This document shows, in pieces, positions 1 to 8,851 of a stretch of 64,000 nt of DNA. The DNA is from Bosea sp. ANAM02. GTDB taxonomy: Bacteria > Pseudomonadota > Alphaproteobacteria > Rhizobiales > Beijerinckiaceae. Location of the stretch: NCBI RefSeq assembly GCF_011764485.1, contig NZ_AP022848.1:3934001-3998000 (forward strand). Direction: 5' to 3'. Within the stretch, counting starts at the first letter, position 1; each line of letters opens with the position of its first letter. The position numbers and the translations under genes are program-made. Under the pieces are notes generated by a model that had not been told where the DNA came from, searched no databases, and worked only from the letters and a program-made list of their open reading frames with translations.

Positions 1-1136
1 ATGCGGGCGAGCGAGGCCTGGTTGTCGCGGGCGAAGACCGTCTCGGCTACCAGCCGGGTGCGGGCGCGGGCCAGTTCGAGCTCGCTCGGCCCTTCCGCCA
101 GGAAGGCGGCGAGCGCCGCATCGAGCCCGGCTTCCATCGCCGCCATCTCGACGCCGGGGCGCGGGCTGGCGGAGATCTGGAAGGCGGCACGGTCGACCAT
201 CGAGCTCATGAAATAGGCGTTGGCGCCGGCGGCCAGCTCGTCCTCTACGCAGAGTCTGCGATAGAGCCGCGAGGTGGTGCCGCCGCCGAGGATTTCGGCG
301 ACGAGTTCGAGCGCCAGAACCTCGTCGCGCTCGCCCGCCGTATAGGTCGGGGTCAGCCAGCCGCGCCGCAGCGAAGGCTGCTGCACGCGCGGATCGTTGA
401 GCTGCACGCGGCGCGAGGCGCGCGGTTCCGGCTCGATCGGGCGCGAGCGGACGGGCGCCGCGCCGCGGGCCGCGATCCTGCCATAGGTCTCCTCGGCAAG
501 GCGGCGTACCTCGGCGGCATCGGTGTCGCCGGCGACGACGAGGATCGCGTTCTCGGGGGTGTAGAAGCGCTGGTAATAGGCGAAGGCGTCGCCCCGGCTC
601 AGGCGTTCGATCTCGTGCTCCCAGCCGATGATCGGCGTGCCATAGGGGTGATGGAAGAAGAGCGTCGCGGAGAATTCCTCGCCGAGCTGGGCGGCCGGAT
701 CGGAATCGACGCGCATGCGCCGCTCCTCCAGCACCACGTCGCGCTCGGGCGCGACCACGGCCTCGTCGAAGGAGAGGCCGGTCATGCGGTCGGCCTCGTA
801 ATCCATCATCGCGCGCAGATGCTCTTTTGGCACGCGCTGGAAATAAGCGGTGTAGTCGAAGGAGGTGAAGGCGTTCTCCTGGCCGCCATAACCGGCGACG
901 ATCTTGGAGAACTCGCCGGCGGGCCAGCGCTCCGTGCCCTTGAACATCAGGTGTTCGAGGAAATGCGCGATGCCGGACTTGCTCGACGGGTCGTCGGCCG
1001 AACCGTTGCGATACCACACCATGTGGGTGACGACCGGCGCGCGCCGGTCCTTCACGACGACGACATCGAGGCCGTTGGCCAACCGGAAGGATTCGACCGG
1101 CTCCGCCGTGTCGCTCCGGTGCGCATGGATGTTCAC
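1..1136 (-). CDS. M16 (pitrilysin) family zinc metallopeptidase, C-terminus cut by window edge
   Basis: The N-terminal 378 residues are visible; the rest runs off the left edge. The inverted zinc motif HFLEH is at residues 58-62 (H58 and H62 as ligands, E61 as catalytic base). E138 in VLEERR lies 76 residues after H62, the usual place of the third ligand, so this looks like an active M16 subunit and not the inactive partner. It is probably a periplasmic or membrane-associated processing peptidase. The start is taken as GTG, preceded by GAGGAGA. No signal peptide is visible from this start, so a more upstream start is possible, but a terminator-like hairpin stands there. It follows the BamF-like gene and lspA, an order I recall from alphaproteobacteria. 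A second M16 gene often follows but lies outside the window. Confidence 0.9.
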   Translation of the reverse strand, partial: MNIHAHRSDTAEPVESFRLANGLDVVVVKDRRAPVVTHMVWYRNGSADDPSSKSGIAHFLEHLMFKGTERWPAGEFSKIVAGYGGQENAFTSFDYTAYFQRVPKEHLRAMMDYEADRMTGLSFDEAVVAPERDVVLEERRMRVDSDPAAQLGEEFSATLFFHHPYGTPIIGWEHEIERLSRGDAFAYYQRFYTPENAILVVAGDTDAAEVRRLAEETYGRIAARGAAPVRSRPIEPEPRASRRVQLNDPRVQQPSLRRGWLTPTYTAGERDEVLALELVAEILGGGTTSRLYRRLCVEDELAAGANAYFMSSMVDRAAFQISASPRPGVEMAAMEAGLDAALAAFLAEGPSELELARARTRLVAETVFARDNQASLAR

Positions 1137-1155
1137 CTGTTGCCGTCTCCTCGAT

Positions 1156-1187
1156 CGAAAAAGGGCGGGCGCGACGCGCCCGCCCTT
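1156..1187 (-). terminator. Rho-independent terminator-like hairpin just before the M16 gene
   Basis: A 12-bp perfect GC-rich stem (1161-1172 with 1176-1187) has a 3-base loop. On the minus strand it is followed by five T residues. It lies 80 bases after the BamF-like stop codon and only about 20 bases before the M16 start, so it ends the ileS-lspA-bamF transcript or attenuates entry into the peptidase gene. Confidence 0.75.
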
Positions 1188-1267
1188 CATGACAACTTGG
1201 TCGGGCATCCCCGCTTCGGCAAGGGGCGATCGAGCCTGGCGATCACGCTGCCGCGGCGGCCCACCAG

Positions 1268-1912
1268 CTACTGACGCATGACCGGCCCGCGTCCCGTCGA
1301 AAATTCGCGGATGCCGGGATCCTGGGTATCTTCGACCGGGCCACGCGCGCCCGGACCGACGGCAGCCGTCGCAGCCGGACGGCGATAGCCGGTCGGCGGC
1401 TCGGTGAGGGTGCGGCGCGGCGGCTCGCTGCCATAGGCGGCGGCATTCTCGTCGATCTTGGCCTGACGCGCGGCCATCTCGCGGCCGACCACGATCGGCT
1501 TGATGATGTTGTTGTAGTTGTTGTCGTCTTCCGGGAACTGCGGGCCACGCGGCGCGCGCGTCGTCCGGCCGCGGCGAATCTCTTCTGGCGACATGCGGGC
1601 GATGTTCTTCAGGCCGAGGGGCTCCTCGTAAGGCGCCGGATTGGCGGCATCCCTGCGGCGCTGGACGTCCGGATCATTCGGCCAGGCGGCATTGCGCTCG
1701 CTGGCCGACTGCTGCGGGCGCGGCAGCGTCGAATTCGGCGGCACGACCAGCGGCGCACGGGCGCGATAATCGATATCCGCCTCACCGCCCTTGCCGAAGA
1801 CGCCCTGCATGAAGTTGTAGACCAGCGAGCCTTCCTGCGCGAAGGCAGGCGACGCCCCGAGCACAAGCCCGCCGGCGATGAGCAGATGAGCCACGCGGAT
1901 GCGTTCGGCCAT
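1268..1912 (-). CDS. BamF-like (DUF3035-type) exported protein
   Basis: 214 residues. An N-terminal hydrophobic signal peptide ends in ASPAFA (cleavage before QEG). A conserved segment RAPLVVPPNSTLPRP follows, resembling the BamC/BamF N-terminal motif of the outer-membrane BAM complex; the rest is low-complexity and rich in R, P and E. The start ATG is chosen because AAGGGAG precedes it; a TTG seven codons upstream has no such site. Alphaproteobacterial BamF proteins are described as lipoproteins, yet no lipobox cysteine is visible here. It lies between lspA and the M16 peptidase, the usual place for DUF3035 genes as I recall. The family call is from motif and position only. Confidence 0.6.
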   Translation of the reverse strand: MAERIRVAHLLIAGGLVLGASPAFAQEGSLVYNFMQGVFGKGGEADIDYRARAPLVVPPNSTLPRPQQSASERNAAWPNDPDVQRRRDAANPAPYEEPLGLKNIARMSPEEIRRGRTTRAPRGPQFPEDDNNYNNIIKPIVVGREMAARQAKIDENAAAYGSEPPRRTLTEPPTGYRRPAATAAVGPGARGPVEDTQDPGIREFSTGRGPVMRQ

Positions 1913-1986
1913 GTCAAATCTCCCTTCGGACAATCTCGCCCCGTCTCAAACCCCAGACGAACGGCAAAACAATGGCAAAACCGTCG

Positions 1987-2469
1987 TCAAGCTGCTTTTT
2001 CCACGCTCGGGCGGAAGGACTCATATAGCAGGCCGAGCACCCCGACAACGATCGCGACATCGGCAATGTTGAAGATATACCAGCTAAAACTGCCCCAGTG
2101 GAAATGCACGAAGTCGACGACCGCGCCGTAGACGGCACGATCGACCCCGTTTCCGAGTGCCCCGCCGATGATCAGCGCCAGGCTGACCACGGAGAAGCGC
2201 CGCGGCTCGCGCCACATCCAGCGCCAGAGCCAGACGGCCGCGACGAAGGAGATGACGACGAGGAACCAGCGCCCGAGATCGGTGCCCTGCTGGAACAGAC
2301 CGTAGGAAATGCCGCGATTCCAGGCGAGGACGATCGTCAGAAAGGAGGCCAGGTCGTACGGCCCGTTCTCGGCCAGCCCGACGCCATAGAGCAGCCAGCA
2401 TTTCAGAAGCTGATCGGCGACGAAGACGACCAGCACCGTCGCGAGGCCGAGGCGGCGGGCGGAGCTCAT
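1987..2469 (-). CDS. lspA: lipoprotein signal peptidase (signal peptidase II)
   Basis: 160 residues with four predicted membrane helices. LspA is the inner-membrane aspartyl protease that cleaves the signal peptide of diacylglyceryl-modified prolipoproteins. The catalytic pair is D119 in AVVDFV and D137 in FNIADVAI; the conserved N51 (AWNRG) and GNGVDR (106-111) are also present. Its ATG overlaps the ileS stop codon by one base (TGATG), so the two are probably translationally coupled; ileS-lspA linkage is common in proteobacteria. Length is normal for the family. Confidence 0.95.
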   Translation of the reverse strand: MSSARRLGLATVLVVFVADQLLKCWLLYGVGLAENGPYDLASFLTIVLAWNRGISYGLFQQGTDLGRWFLVVISFVAAVWLWRWMWREPRRFSVVSLALIIGGALGNGVDRAVYGAVVDFVHFHWGSFSWYIFNIADVAIVVGVLGLLYESFRPSVEKAA

Positions 2470-5400
2470 CAGGCGCGCACTCCCAGCTCCTTCAGAGCCT
2501 TCGCGTCGCGCGGCGTCACCTGGGGATAGGCCTTGTCGGCCGTCGCCGGGTCGAAATATTTCCAGGAACGGGCGCATTTGATGCCGGCCGCGCGATGCGG
2601 CACGACCGCGACGCCCGGCACGTCGGCGAGGCGGAAGGCCTCGGCCGGTCCTTCGCCGCTCTCGACACGGATGCCGGAGGTGATGCTGATCTCGGCGAGA
2701 TCGGCGCCGGAGAGGGCGGCGTAGAGATCGGCGTCCGCGACGAAGACCTGCGGCGCCGCCTCCAGCGAGGAGCCGAGGCGCTTGGCCGCGCGCTCAAGCT
2801 CCAGCGCGCCGGTGACGACGCGGCGCACGCGGCGGATCTTGCTCCAGCGCTCAGCCAGTTCCGGATCGAGCCAGCTTGCCTGTGCCTGAACAAAGCGCTC
2901 GAGATGGACCGAGCCCTCGTCCGCCTTCTGGTCGGGATAGCGATCGAGCCAGGCTTCCTCGGCGGTGAAGACCAGGATCGGCGCAAGCCAGGTCGTCAGG
3001 CAGCGGAAGAGATGGTCGACGACGGTGAGCGCGCTCTTGCGGACATGGCTCGACAGCGGATCGCAATAGAGCGCGTCCTTGCGCACGTCGAAATAAAAGG
3101 CCGAGAGTTCGGTGTTCATGAACTGCGAGAGCAGGAACACGACCTTCTTGTAATCGTAGGTGCGATACGCGTCCTCGACCTGCGGGCCGAGCTCGGCCAG
3201 CCGGTGCAGCATCAACCGCTCCAGCTCCGGCATGGTCTGCGGATCGGAGACCCGGACATCCTCGCTGAAATGCGCGAGCGTGCCGAGCATCCAGCGCAGG
3301 GTGTTGCGCAGCTTGCGATAGGTCTCGACGAAGGTCTTGAGGATCTCCTTGCCGATGCGCAGGTCGTCGGAATAGTCGGCCGCCGCGACCCAGAGGCGCA
3401 GGATGTCGGCGCCCGAATCCTTGATGATGTCCTGCGGGGCGGTGACGTTGCCCTTCGACTTCGACATCTTCTCGCCCTTCTCGTCCAGGCAGAAGCCGTG
3501 GGTGAGGACGATGTCGTAGGGCGCCCGGCCGCGTGTGCCGCAGCTTTCCAGCAGGCTCGAATGGAACCAGCCGCGATGCTGGTCAGAACCTTCGAGATAC
3601 ATCACGCGGTCCTTGCCGCCATCGCCGCGGCGGCGAGCGCGCAGATCGCCGCGCTTCTCCAGCGTGAAGGCATGGGTCGAGCCGGAATCGAACCAGACGT
3701 CGAGCACGTCGGTGACGCGCTCATATTTAGCCGGATCGTAGCCGAAGGGCTTGAGGAAGCGGGCACCGTCCGTATCGGTGAACCAGGCATCCGCGCCCTC
3801 GGCCTCGAAGGCCTCGGCGATCGCCGCGTTGACCCTGGCATCGACGAGGATGTCCTTGGTCTCCTTCTCGACGAAGACGGTGATCGGCACGCCCCAGGCG
3901 CGCTGGCGCGAGACGACCCAGTCCGGCCGGTTGGCGATCATGCCGGTGATGCGGTTCTCGCCGGCAGCGGGAACCCATTCGGTTTCCTTGATCGCCTTCA
4001 GCGCGCGGTTGCGCAGCGTGTCGGTGTTGCCGCCCGCGACCGGCTGAGGATCGGCAGCGTCCGGCGCACCGGCCTCGCCGATCGGCTTGTCCATGGCGAT
4101 GAACCATTGCGGCGTATTGCGGAAGATCACCGGCTTCTTCGAGCGCCAGCTATGCGGATACTGATGCTTCAGGCGACCGCGCGCGATGATGTTGCCGGCC
4201 TCGACCAGCGCCTTGATGACGACGTCGTTGGCATTGCCCTTCTCGCCCTTGTCGGTGATGACCTGCGCGCCCTCGAAGCCCGGCGCCTCCCTGGTGAAGC
4301 GGCCATCGGCATCGACGGTGTAGGGGATGCGGGTGTCGACCCCCTTGAATCTCGCCTGAGACATCCAAATGTCGAAGTCTTCACGGCCGTGACCGGGTGC
4401 CGTGTGGACAAAACCCGTACCTGCATCATCAGTTACGTGATCGCCGTCGAGCAGTGGAACCGTAAAACTATACCCTTCACCTCCCCCATCCCATCCGCTT
4501 AAGGGGTGGCGGCAGCCCAATCCGTCGATCTCTTGCGCTGACACGTCGCGTACTTTTTCGAAGCCGTCCACACGGGCAGCCTTCATGACGTCGGCAGCAA
4601 GCTTGTTTGCAAGCAGATATGTTTGACCAGCCGTAACCCAGTTGCCGCTAGGCGCCGCAGTCACCTTGTAAAGGCCATAGGCGATCTTGTTGGAGTATGA
4701 GATCGCCCGATTGCCCGGTATCGTCCAAGGCGTCGTCGTCCAGATCACAACCTTCGCCGCCAGCAGATCGACGGCCATCTCAGCACCGTCGCGCGACGCG
4801 AACAGCACAGGAAACGCGACATACACCGTGTCGCTCGTGTGCTCCTCGTACTCGACCTCGGCCTCGGCCAGCGCGGTCTTCTCGACCACCGACCACATCA
4901 CCGGCTTGGAGCCGCGATAGAGCTGGCCGGTCTCGGCGAATTTCATGATCTCGCGGGCGATCTGCGCCTCGGCGGGATAGGCCATGGTCAGGTAGGGATT
5001 GGCCCAGTCGCCCTCGACGCCGAGGCGCTTGAATTCCTCGCGCTGGACATCGACCCAGTGCTCGGCGAAGGAGCGGCATTCCCGGCGGAACTCGACGACC
5101 GGGACGTCGTCCTTGTTCAGCCCCTTGGCGCGATACTGCTCCTCGATCTTCCACTCGATCGGCAGGCCGTGGCAGTCCCAGCCCGGAACATAGTTGGAAT
5201 CGTAGCCGAGCATCTGCTGCGAGCGCGTGACGAGATCCTTGAGGACCTTGTTCAGCGCGTGGCCGATATGGATGTTGCCGTTGGCATAGGGAGGGCCGTC
5301 GTGGAGCACGAACCTGTCGCGCCCCTGCCCCGCTTCGCGCAGCTTGCGATAGAGGTCGATCTTCGCCCAGCGGGCGAGCAGTTCCGGCTCGCGCTGCGGC

Positions 5401-5513
5401 AGGCCGGCGCGCATCGGGAACTCGGTCTGGGGCAGGAACAGCGTCTGCGAATAATCGACGCCGTCGGCAGCGGTTTCGGCGGCTTTGGCGGTGTTGGTCT
5501 TGTCGGTCATCAT
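2469..5513 (-). CDS. ileS: isoleucyl-tRNA synthetase
   Basis: 1014 residues; charges tRNA-Ile in the cytoplasm. Class I motifs are HIGH at residues 82-85 and KMSKS at 682-686. The CP1 editing domain carries TTTPWTIP and [12 protein letters not shown]. The C-terminal zinc-binding region is degenerate: KCARSW replaces the usual KCPRCW and the second CxxC pair is absent, so bound zinc is unlikely. About 4370-4760 (residues roughly 250-380, in the editing domain) is visibly richer in A and T, with different codon choice from the rest. Either of two adjacent ATG codons could start the protein. It heads the ileS-lspA-BamF-like operon. Confidence 0.97.
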   Translation of the reverse strand: MMTDKTNTAKAAETAADGVDYSQTLFLPQTEFPMRAGLPQREPELLARWAKIDLYRKLREAGQGRDRFVLHDGPPYANGNIHIGHALNKVLKDLVTRSQQMLGYDSNYVPGWDCHGLPIEWKIEEQYRAKGLNKDDVPVVEFRRECRSFAEHWVDVQREEFKRLGVEGDWANPYLTMAYPAEAQIAREIMKFAETGQLYRGSKPVMWSVVEKTALAEAEVEYEEHTSDTVYVAFPVLFASRDGAEMAVDLLAAKVVIWTTTPWTIPGNRAISYSNKIAYGLYKVTAAPSGNWVTAGQTYLLANKLAADVMKAARVDGFEKVRDVSAQEIDGLGCRHPLSGWDGGGEGYSFTVPLLDGDHVTDDAGTGFVHTAPGHGREDFDIWMSQARFKGVDTRIPYTVDADGRFTREAPGFEGAQVITDKGEKGNANDVVIKALVEAGNIIARGRLKHQYPHSWRSKKPVIFRNTPQWFIAMDKPIGEAGAPDAADPQPVAGGNTDTLRNRALKAIKETEWVPAAGENRITGMIANRPDWVVSRQRAWGVPITVFVEKETKDILVDARVNAAIAEAFEAEGADAWFTDTDGARFLKPFGYDPAKYERVTDVLDVWFDSGSTHAFTLEKRGDLRARRRGDGGKDRVMYLEGSDQHRGWFHSSLLESCGTRGRAPYDIVLTHGFCLDEKGEKMSKSKGNVTAPQDIIKDSGADILRLWVAAADYSDDLRIGKEILKTFVETYRKLRNTLRWMLGTLAHFSEDVRVSDPQTMPELERLMLHRLAELGPQVEDAYRTYDYKKVVFLLSQFMNTELSAFYFDVRKDALYCDPLSSHVRKSALTVVDHLFRCLTTWLAPILVFTAEEAWLDRYPDQKADEGSVHLERFVQAQASWLDPELAERWSKIRRVRRVVTGALELERAAKRLGSSLEAAPQVFVADADLYAALSGADLAEISITSGIRVESGEGPAEAFRLADVPGVAVVPHRAAGIKCARSWKYFDPATADKAYPQVTPRDAKALKELGVRA

Positions 5514-5714
5514 CCGGCTCGGACAGTCGGGACGGCGGGCTGGTCAGGGCCCCGGTCGTCCACTTTTGAAACGGGAAAAGCGGTGTTCAACCCGGACTGC
5601 GCAAGCGCCCGCGCCCAATCTAGCGCGAGGCGGCAGCCGGGCCCGTAATTCGCCGGAAAAGATCGATCAGCATGGCGCGTTCTGCGGGCATGGAGGGCTT
5701 CTAGCAGGCGGCGC

Positions 5715-6698
5715 TTACGGAAGGAAGGGCGGCGTTCCCGCCAGAATGTCGCGTGCGCGGGCGCTGTCGGCATCCATCTGCACGATCAGGGCTTCCAGCG
5801 AGTCGAACTTCTCCTCGCCGCGCAGCCAGTCGACGAAGGCGACATCGACGCGCTGGCCGTAGAGATCGCCGGAGAAATCGAAGACGAAGGTTTCGAGCCG
5901 CGGCGCGCCGTCGTCGAAGGTCGGGCGGCGGCCGAAGCTCGCGACGCCGTCATGCCAGATGCCGTCGATCTTCATGCGAACCGCATAGATGCCGTGGCGC
6001 AGCTTGCAGTCGCGGGCGAGCTGCATATTGGCGGTCGGATATCCCAGCTCGCGCCCGCGCTTGTCGCCATGGGCGATCAGCCCACGCACCAGCCAGGGCC
6101 GGCCGAGGAATTCCGCGGCGCGCGCGACATCGCCTGTTTCCAGCGCCGTGCGGATCAGGGTCGAGGAAACCGGCTCGCCGTTCCAGGAATAGGGCGGCAC
6201 GACCGCCACCGGGATTCCGGCGGCGAGGCCATGGGCCTGCAGCATCTCGGGCGAGCCCGTCCGGCCCTTGCCGAAATGGAAATCGTAGCCGCAGACGAGG
6301 CCGGCGGCGCCGAGCCGGCCGATCAGCAGGTCGTCGACGAAGCTTTCGGCGGGGATCGCCGCGATCTCGCGGTCGAAGGGCAGGACGAAGACTTGGCGCA
6401 GCCCGGCATCGGCCAGCCATTCCAGCTTGAGCTGCGGCGCGGTCAGCCGGAAGACCGGCTCCTCGGGCCGGAAGACGCTGCGCGGATGCGGCTCGAAGGT
6501 GAAGGCGGCAGGCCTGCTCCCACGCTCGGCCGCAAGGGACGCGGCGCGCCGAGCGAGCTCGGCATGGCCGCGATGGACGCCGTCGAAATTGCCCAGTGCC
6601 AGCACGGCGCCGCGCAGGGCATCGGGAAGGGGCTTGTCGAGGTCGAGGACCACGGCCGTCGGCTCGGAGCGGTCAGGCGCATCGGCTTGGGATGGCAT
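5715..6698 (-). CDS. ribF: bifunctional riboflavin kinase / FAD synthetase
   Basis: 327 residues. The N-terminal nucleotidyltransferase half (about 30-190) starts with LALGNFDGVHRGH, the ATP-binding HxGH-type motif, and contains FHFGKGRTG and STLIR. The C-terminal riboflavin kinase half (about 200-325) has GRELGYPTANM and the catalytic-region segment FVFDF. It converts riboflavin to FMN and FAD. Length is typical of bacterial RibF. ATG at 6698 is preferred over the adjoining TTG. It lies 201 bases upstream of ileS on the same strand, as in many alphaproteobacteria, and may be co-transcribed with it. Confidence 0.95.
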   Translation of the reverse strand: MPSQADAPDRSEPTAVVLDLDKPLPDALRGAVLALGNFDGVHRGHAELARRAASLAAERGSRPAAFTFEPHPRSVFRPEEPVFRLTAPQLKLEWLADAGLRQVFVLPFDREIAAIPAESFVDDLLIGRLGAAGLVCGYDFHFGKGRTGSPEMLQAHGLAAGIPVAVVPPYSWNGEPVSSTLIRTALETGDVARAAEFLGRPWLVRGLIAHGDKRGRELGYPTANMQLARDCKLRHGIYAVRMKIDGIWHDGVASFGRRPTFDDGAPRLETFVFDFSGDLYGQRVDVAFVDWLRGEEKFDSLEALIVQMDADSARARDILAGTPPFLP

Positions 6699-6793
6699 CA
6701 ATCGGAAACGTCCACCTGCCCCAGTTGTCGGGCGATGACCGTCTTTGCGGCGAAGCCCGGCGAGGCGTCAAGGCTGCGGGCCGGCCGAAGCCC

Positions 6794-7249
6794 TCAATCC
6801 CGTGGCTTCGGCGGCATGGCGACCCAGGCCTCGCCCTCCATCACCGCCTTGCCGTCGACGAGGCATTCGCAGAAGAAGCGCGCCCGGCGGCGCTCCGCCA
6901 CCAGTTCGACGACCTCGACGCGGGCGGTCACGACATCGCCGATCTTGACCGGGGCCAGGAAGGTCAGCGTCTGCGAGAGATAGACCGCGCCGGGGCCGGG
7001 CAAGCGCGTGCCGAGCAGAGCGGAGACGAGGCTCCCCGTCAGCATGCCATGGGCGATGCGCTGGCCGAACTTGGTATTGGCGGCGAAATGGTCGCAGAGA
7101 TGGATCGGGTTGGCGTCGCCGGACAATTCGGCGAACAGCGCCACATCCCGCTCCATCACGGTCCGCATCAGGCTTTCGCTGCGGCCGACGGCCAGATCCT
7201 CGAAGGCATGGACGGTATAGAGCCCGCCAGACATCGGCTGAACTGTCAT
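6794..7249 (-). CDS. MaoC-like (R)-specific enoyl-CoA hydratase
   Basis: 151 residues forming one hot-dog domain. The hydratase signature runs DVALFAELSGDANPIHLCD (Asp and His of the MaoC catalytic motif), with HGMLTGSL following. Proteins of this family hydrate trans-2-enoyl-CoA to (R)-3-hydroxyacyl-CoA or act on related short acyl-CoAs; the substrate cannot be told. ATG at 7249 is chosen because GGGA precedes it; the frame extends upstream but into atypical sequence. The gene stands between ribF (95 bases downstream) and a divergent CheY-like gene. Confidence 0.85.
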   Translation of the reverse strand: MTVQPMSGGLYTVHAFEDLAVGRSESLMRTVMERDVALFAELSGDANPIHLCDHFAANTKFGQRIAHGMLTGSLVSALLGTRLPGPGAVYLSQTLTFLAPVKIGDVVTARVEVVELVAERRRARFFCECLVDGKAVMEGEAWVAMPPKPRD

Positions 7250-7475
7250 GGATCCCGCGCGGCCCTTGGCCCGTGCCCTCCTGTCTGCGATCGGATTAAG
7301 CATCTCGCAACCGCAACATCGACGCAATTGGACTTTGGTGCGGCGCATCAACCTCTCCTTGCGTCAGTTCGCAATCGGATTAACCGGTTCGCAAGGCCGC
7401 GCGGCTATCAATTCGCACACGCGGCACGGCGCTGGTATCTCCCAGCACCGCGACCGTCATGCCTGGAGCACCAGA

Positions 7476-7862
7476 ATGGCTCTCGATCCGTCCATGCCGA
7501 TCCTCGTCGTCGACGACTACCAGACGATGGTCCGCATCATTCGCAACCTGCTGAAGCAGCTCGGCTTCGAGAATGTCGACGATGCCTCGGACGGCTCGAC
7601 CGCGATCTCGAAGATGCGCGACAAGAAATACGGCCTCGTCATCTCCGACTGGAACATGGAGCCGATGAGCGGCTTCGAACTGCTCCAGAAGGTCCGCGAG
7701 GAGACGGCGCTGTCGGAAACGCCGTTCATCATCGTCACGGCCGAGTCGAAGACCGAGAACGTCGTCGCTGCCAAGAAGGCCGGCGTCAGCAACTACATCG
7801 TCAAGCCGTTCAACGCGCAGACGCTGAAGACGAAGATCGAATCGGTCTGCGCGGCGGCCTGA
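7476..7862 (+). CDS. CheY-like single-domain response regulator
   Basis: 128 residues, a receiver domain and nothing else. All key residues are present: acidic pair D13/D14, phosphoacceptor D58 (ISDWNM), T88 (VTAE), Y107 and K110 (YIVKPF). The sequence is close to chemotaxis CheY (NLLKQLGF, SDWNMEPMSG). No histidine kinase or che gene lies nearby, so its partner is unknown; a motor-binding or phosphate-sink role is possible. It is transcribed divergently from the MaoC gene (226 bases) and converges with the HAD gene, with six bases between their stop codons. Confidence 0.93.
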   Translation: MALDPSMPILVVDDYQTMVRIIRNLLKQLGFENVDDASDGSTAISKMRDKKYGLVISDWNMEPMSGFELLQKVREETALSETPFIIVTAESKTENVVAAKKAGVSNYIVKPFNAQTLKTKIESVCAAA

Positions 7863-7868
7863 CGGGCC

Positions 7869-8738
7869 TTACCAGACCAAGTGCGGCATCGCGTAGGCCG
7901 GGCGATGCGTCTGCCGGCTGAACCAGCCGTGTCGCTCCTCCCATGACGCTTCCATCAGATCCTGGGCGTGGATGCCGGCCAGCACCATGATGCCGGCTGC
8001 GCCGAAGGCGTCGGCACCGGCGATGTCGGTGCGGATCGCGTCGCCGATGGCGCAGATCCTGTCCCGGGCGACCGGCGCGCCGCGCGCCTTCTCGGCCGCC
8101 GCGACAGCCGCCTCGTAGATCGGCCGATGCGGCTTGCCGGCATAGATCGCCCGGCCGCCGATCTCCTCATAGGCGAGCGCGACGGAGCCGGCGCAGGGAA
8201 TGATGCGCCCGCCACGCTCGACGACGAGATCGGGATTGGCGCAGATCAGCGGCAGGTCGCGCGCCGCGAAGCCGGCGAGCAGGGCGGCATAGGTCGCGGC
8301 CGTATCGTTCTCGTCGTCGAACAGGCCGGTGCAGAGCACATAGGACGCCTCCCCGGGAGAGGTTTCCCGCACGTCGAGGCCGGCGATCAGCGGCAGGTCT
8401 CGGTCGGGGCCGAGGCGGAACATCGGCTCGCCCGCCCGCTCGCGGATCAGCGCGCGGCAGACATCGCCGGAGGTGACGATCGCATCCCAGGCCTCGCGCG
8501 GCACGGCGAAGCCGTCGAGCTGGCCGACGATGACATCGGCCGGGCGCGGGGCATTGGTGACGAGGACGACGCCGATGCCGTGCTCGCGCATCCGCATCAG
8601 GGCGGCGACCGCGTCGCGATAAGCGGCGACGCCGTTATGGACGACGCCCCAGACATCGCACAGGCAGAGATCGAAGCGATCCGCGACCTCGGAGAAACCC
8701 GAAAGCGGAAGGGTGGAAGCGATCCCCGATGGCGACAC
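7869..8738 (-). CDS. class IIA HAD-family protein (TIGR01459 type)
   Basis: 289 residues of NagD-like HAD fold. Motif I is DVWGVVHNG with nucleophile D28; the +2 Asp that normally acts as acid/base is Trp (W30), which I recall as a feature of the TIGR01459 subfamily. VTNAPRP (motif II), AGKPHRPIY (motif III lysine) and IGDAIRTDIAGAD (motif IV) are present. It may be a sugar-phosphate or nucleotide phosphatase of reduced or changed activity. The start is GTG with GGAG nine bases upstream. Genes of this family often lie near ribF, as here. Confidence 0.85.
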   Translation of the reverse strand: MSPSGIASTLPLSGFSEVADRFDLCLCDVWGVVHNGVAAYRDAVAALMRMREHGIGVVLVTNAPRPADVIVGQLDGFAVPREAWDAIVTSGDVCRALIRERAGEPMFRLGPDRDLPLIAGLDVRETSPGEASYVLCTGLFDDENDTAATYAALLAGFAARDLPLICANPDLVVERGGRIIPCAGSVALAYEEIGGRAIYAGKPHRPIYEAAVAAAEKARGAPVARDRICAIGDAIRTDIAGADAFGAAGIMVLAGIHAQDLMEASWEERHGWFSRQTHRPAYAMPHLVW

Positions 8739-8851
8739 TGTCTCGATCTCCGGCGGTTGCGTGAGAGGAGCGACCGCCGCCCCTCGGCATGGCCTGATCT
8801 AGACGGGATTCGCCGGAAGCGGAACCGGAGAGCGCAGGAAGCGGCCGTGCG

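Noticed and set aside
2595..4502. A 635-codon plus-strand open frame opposite ileS
   Set aside because: Same shadow composition, no recognisable domain, fully inside ileS. Its end falls in the AT-richer ileS segment, which only reflects more stop codons there.
7250..7475. Upstream extension of the CheY-like protein to position 7248
   Set aside because: The added residues do not match a receiver domain or any helix before it; the 128-residue form is the normal CheY length.
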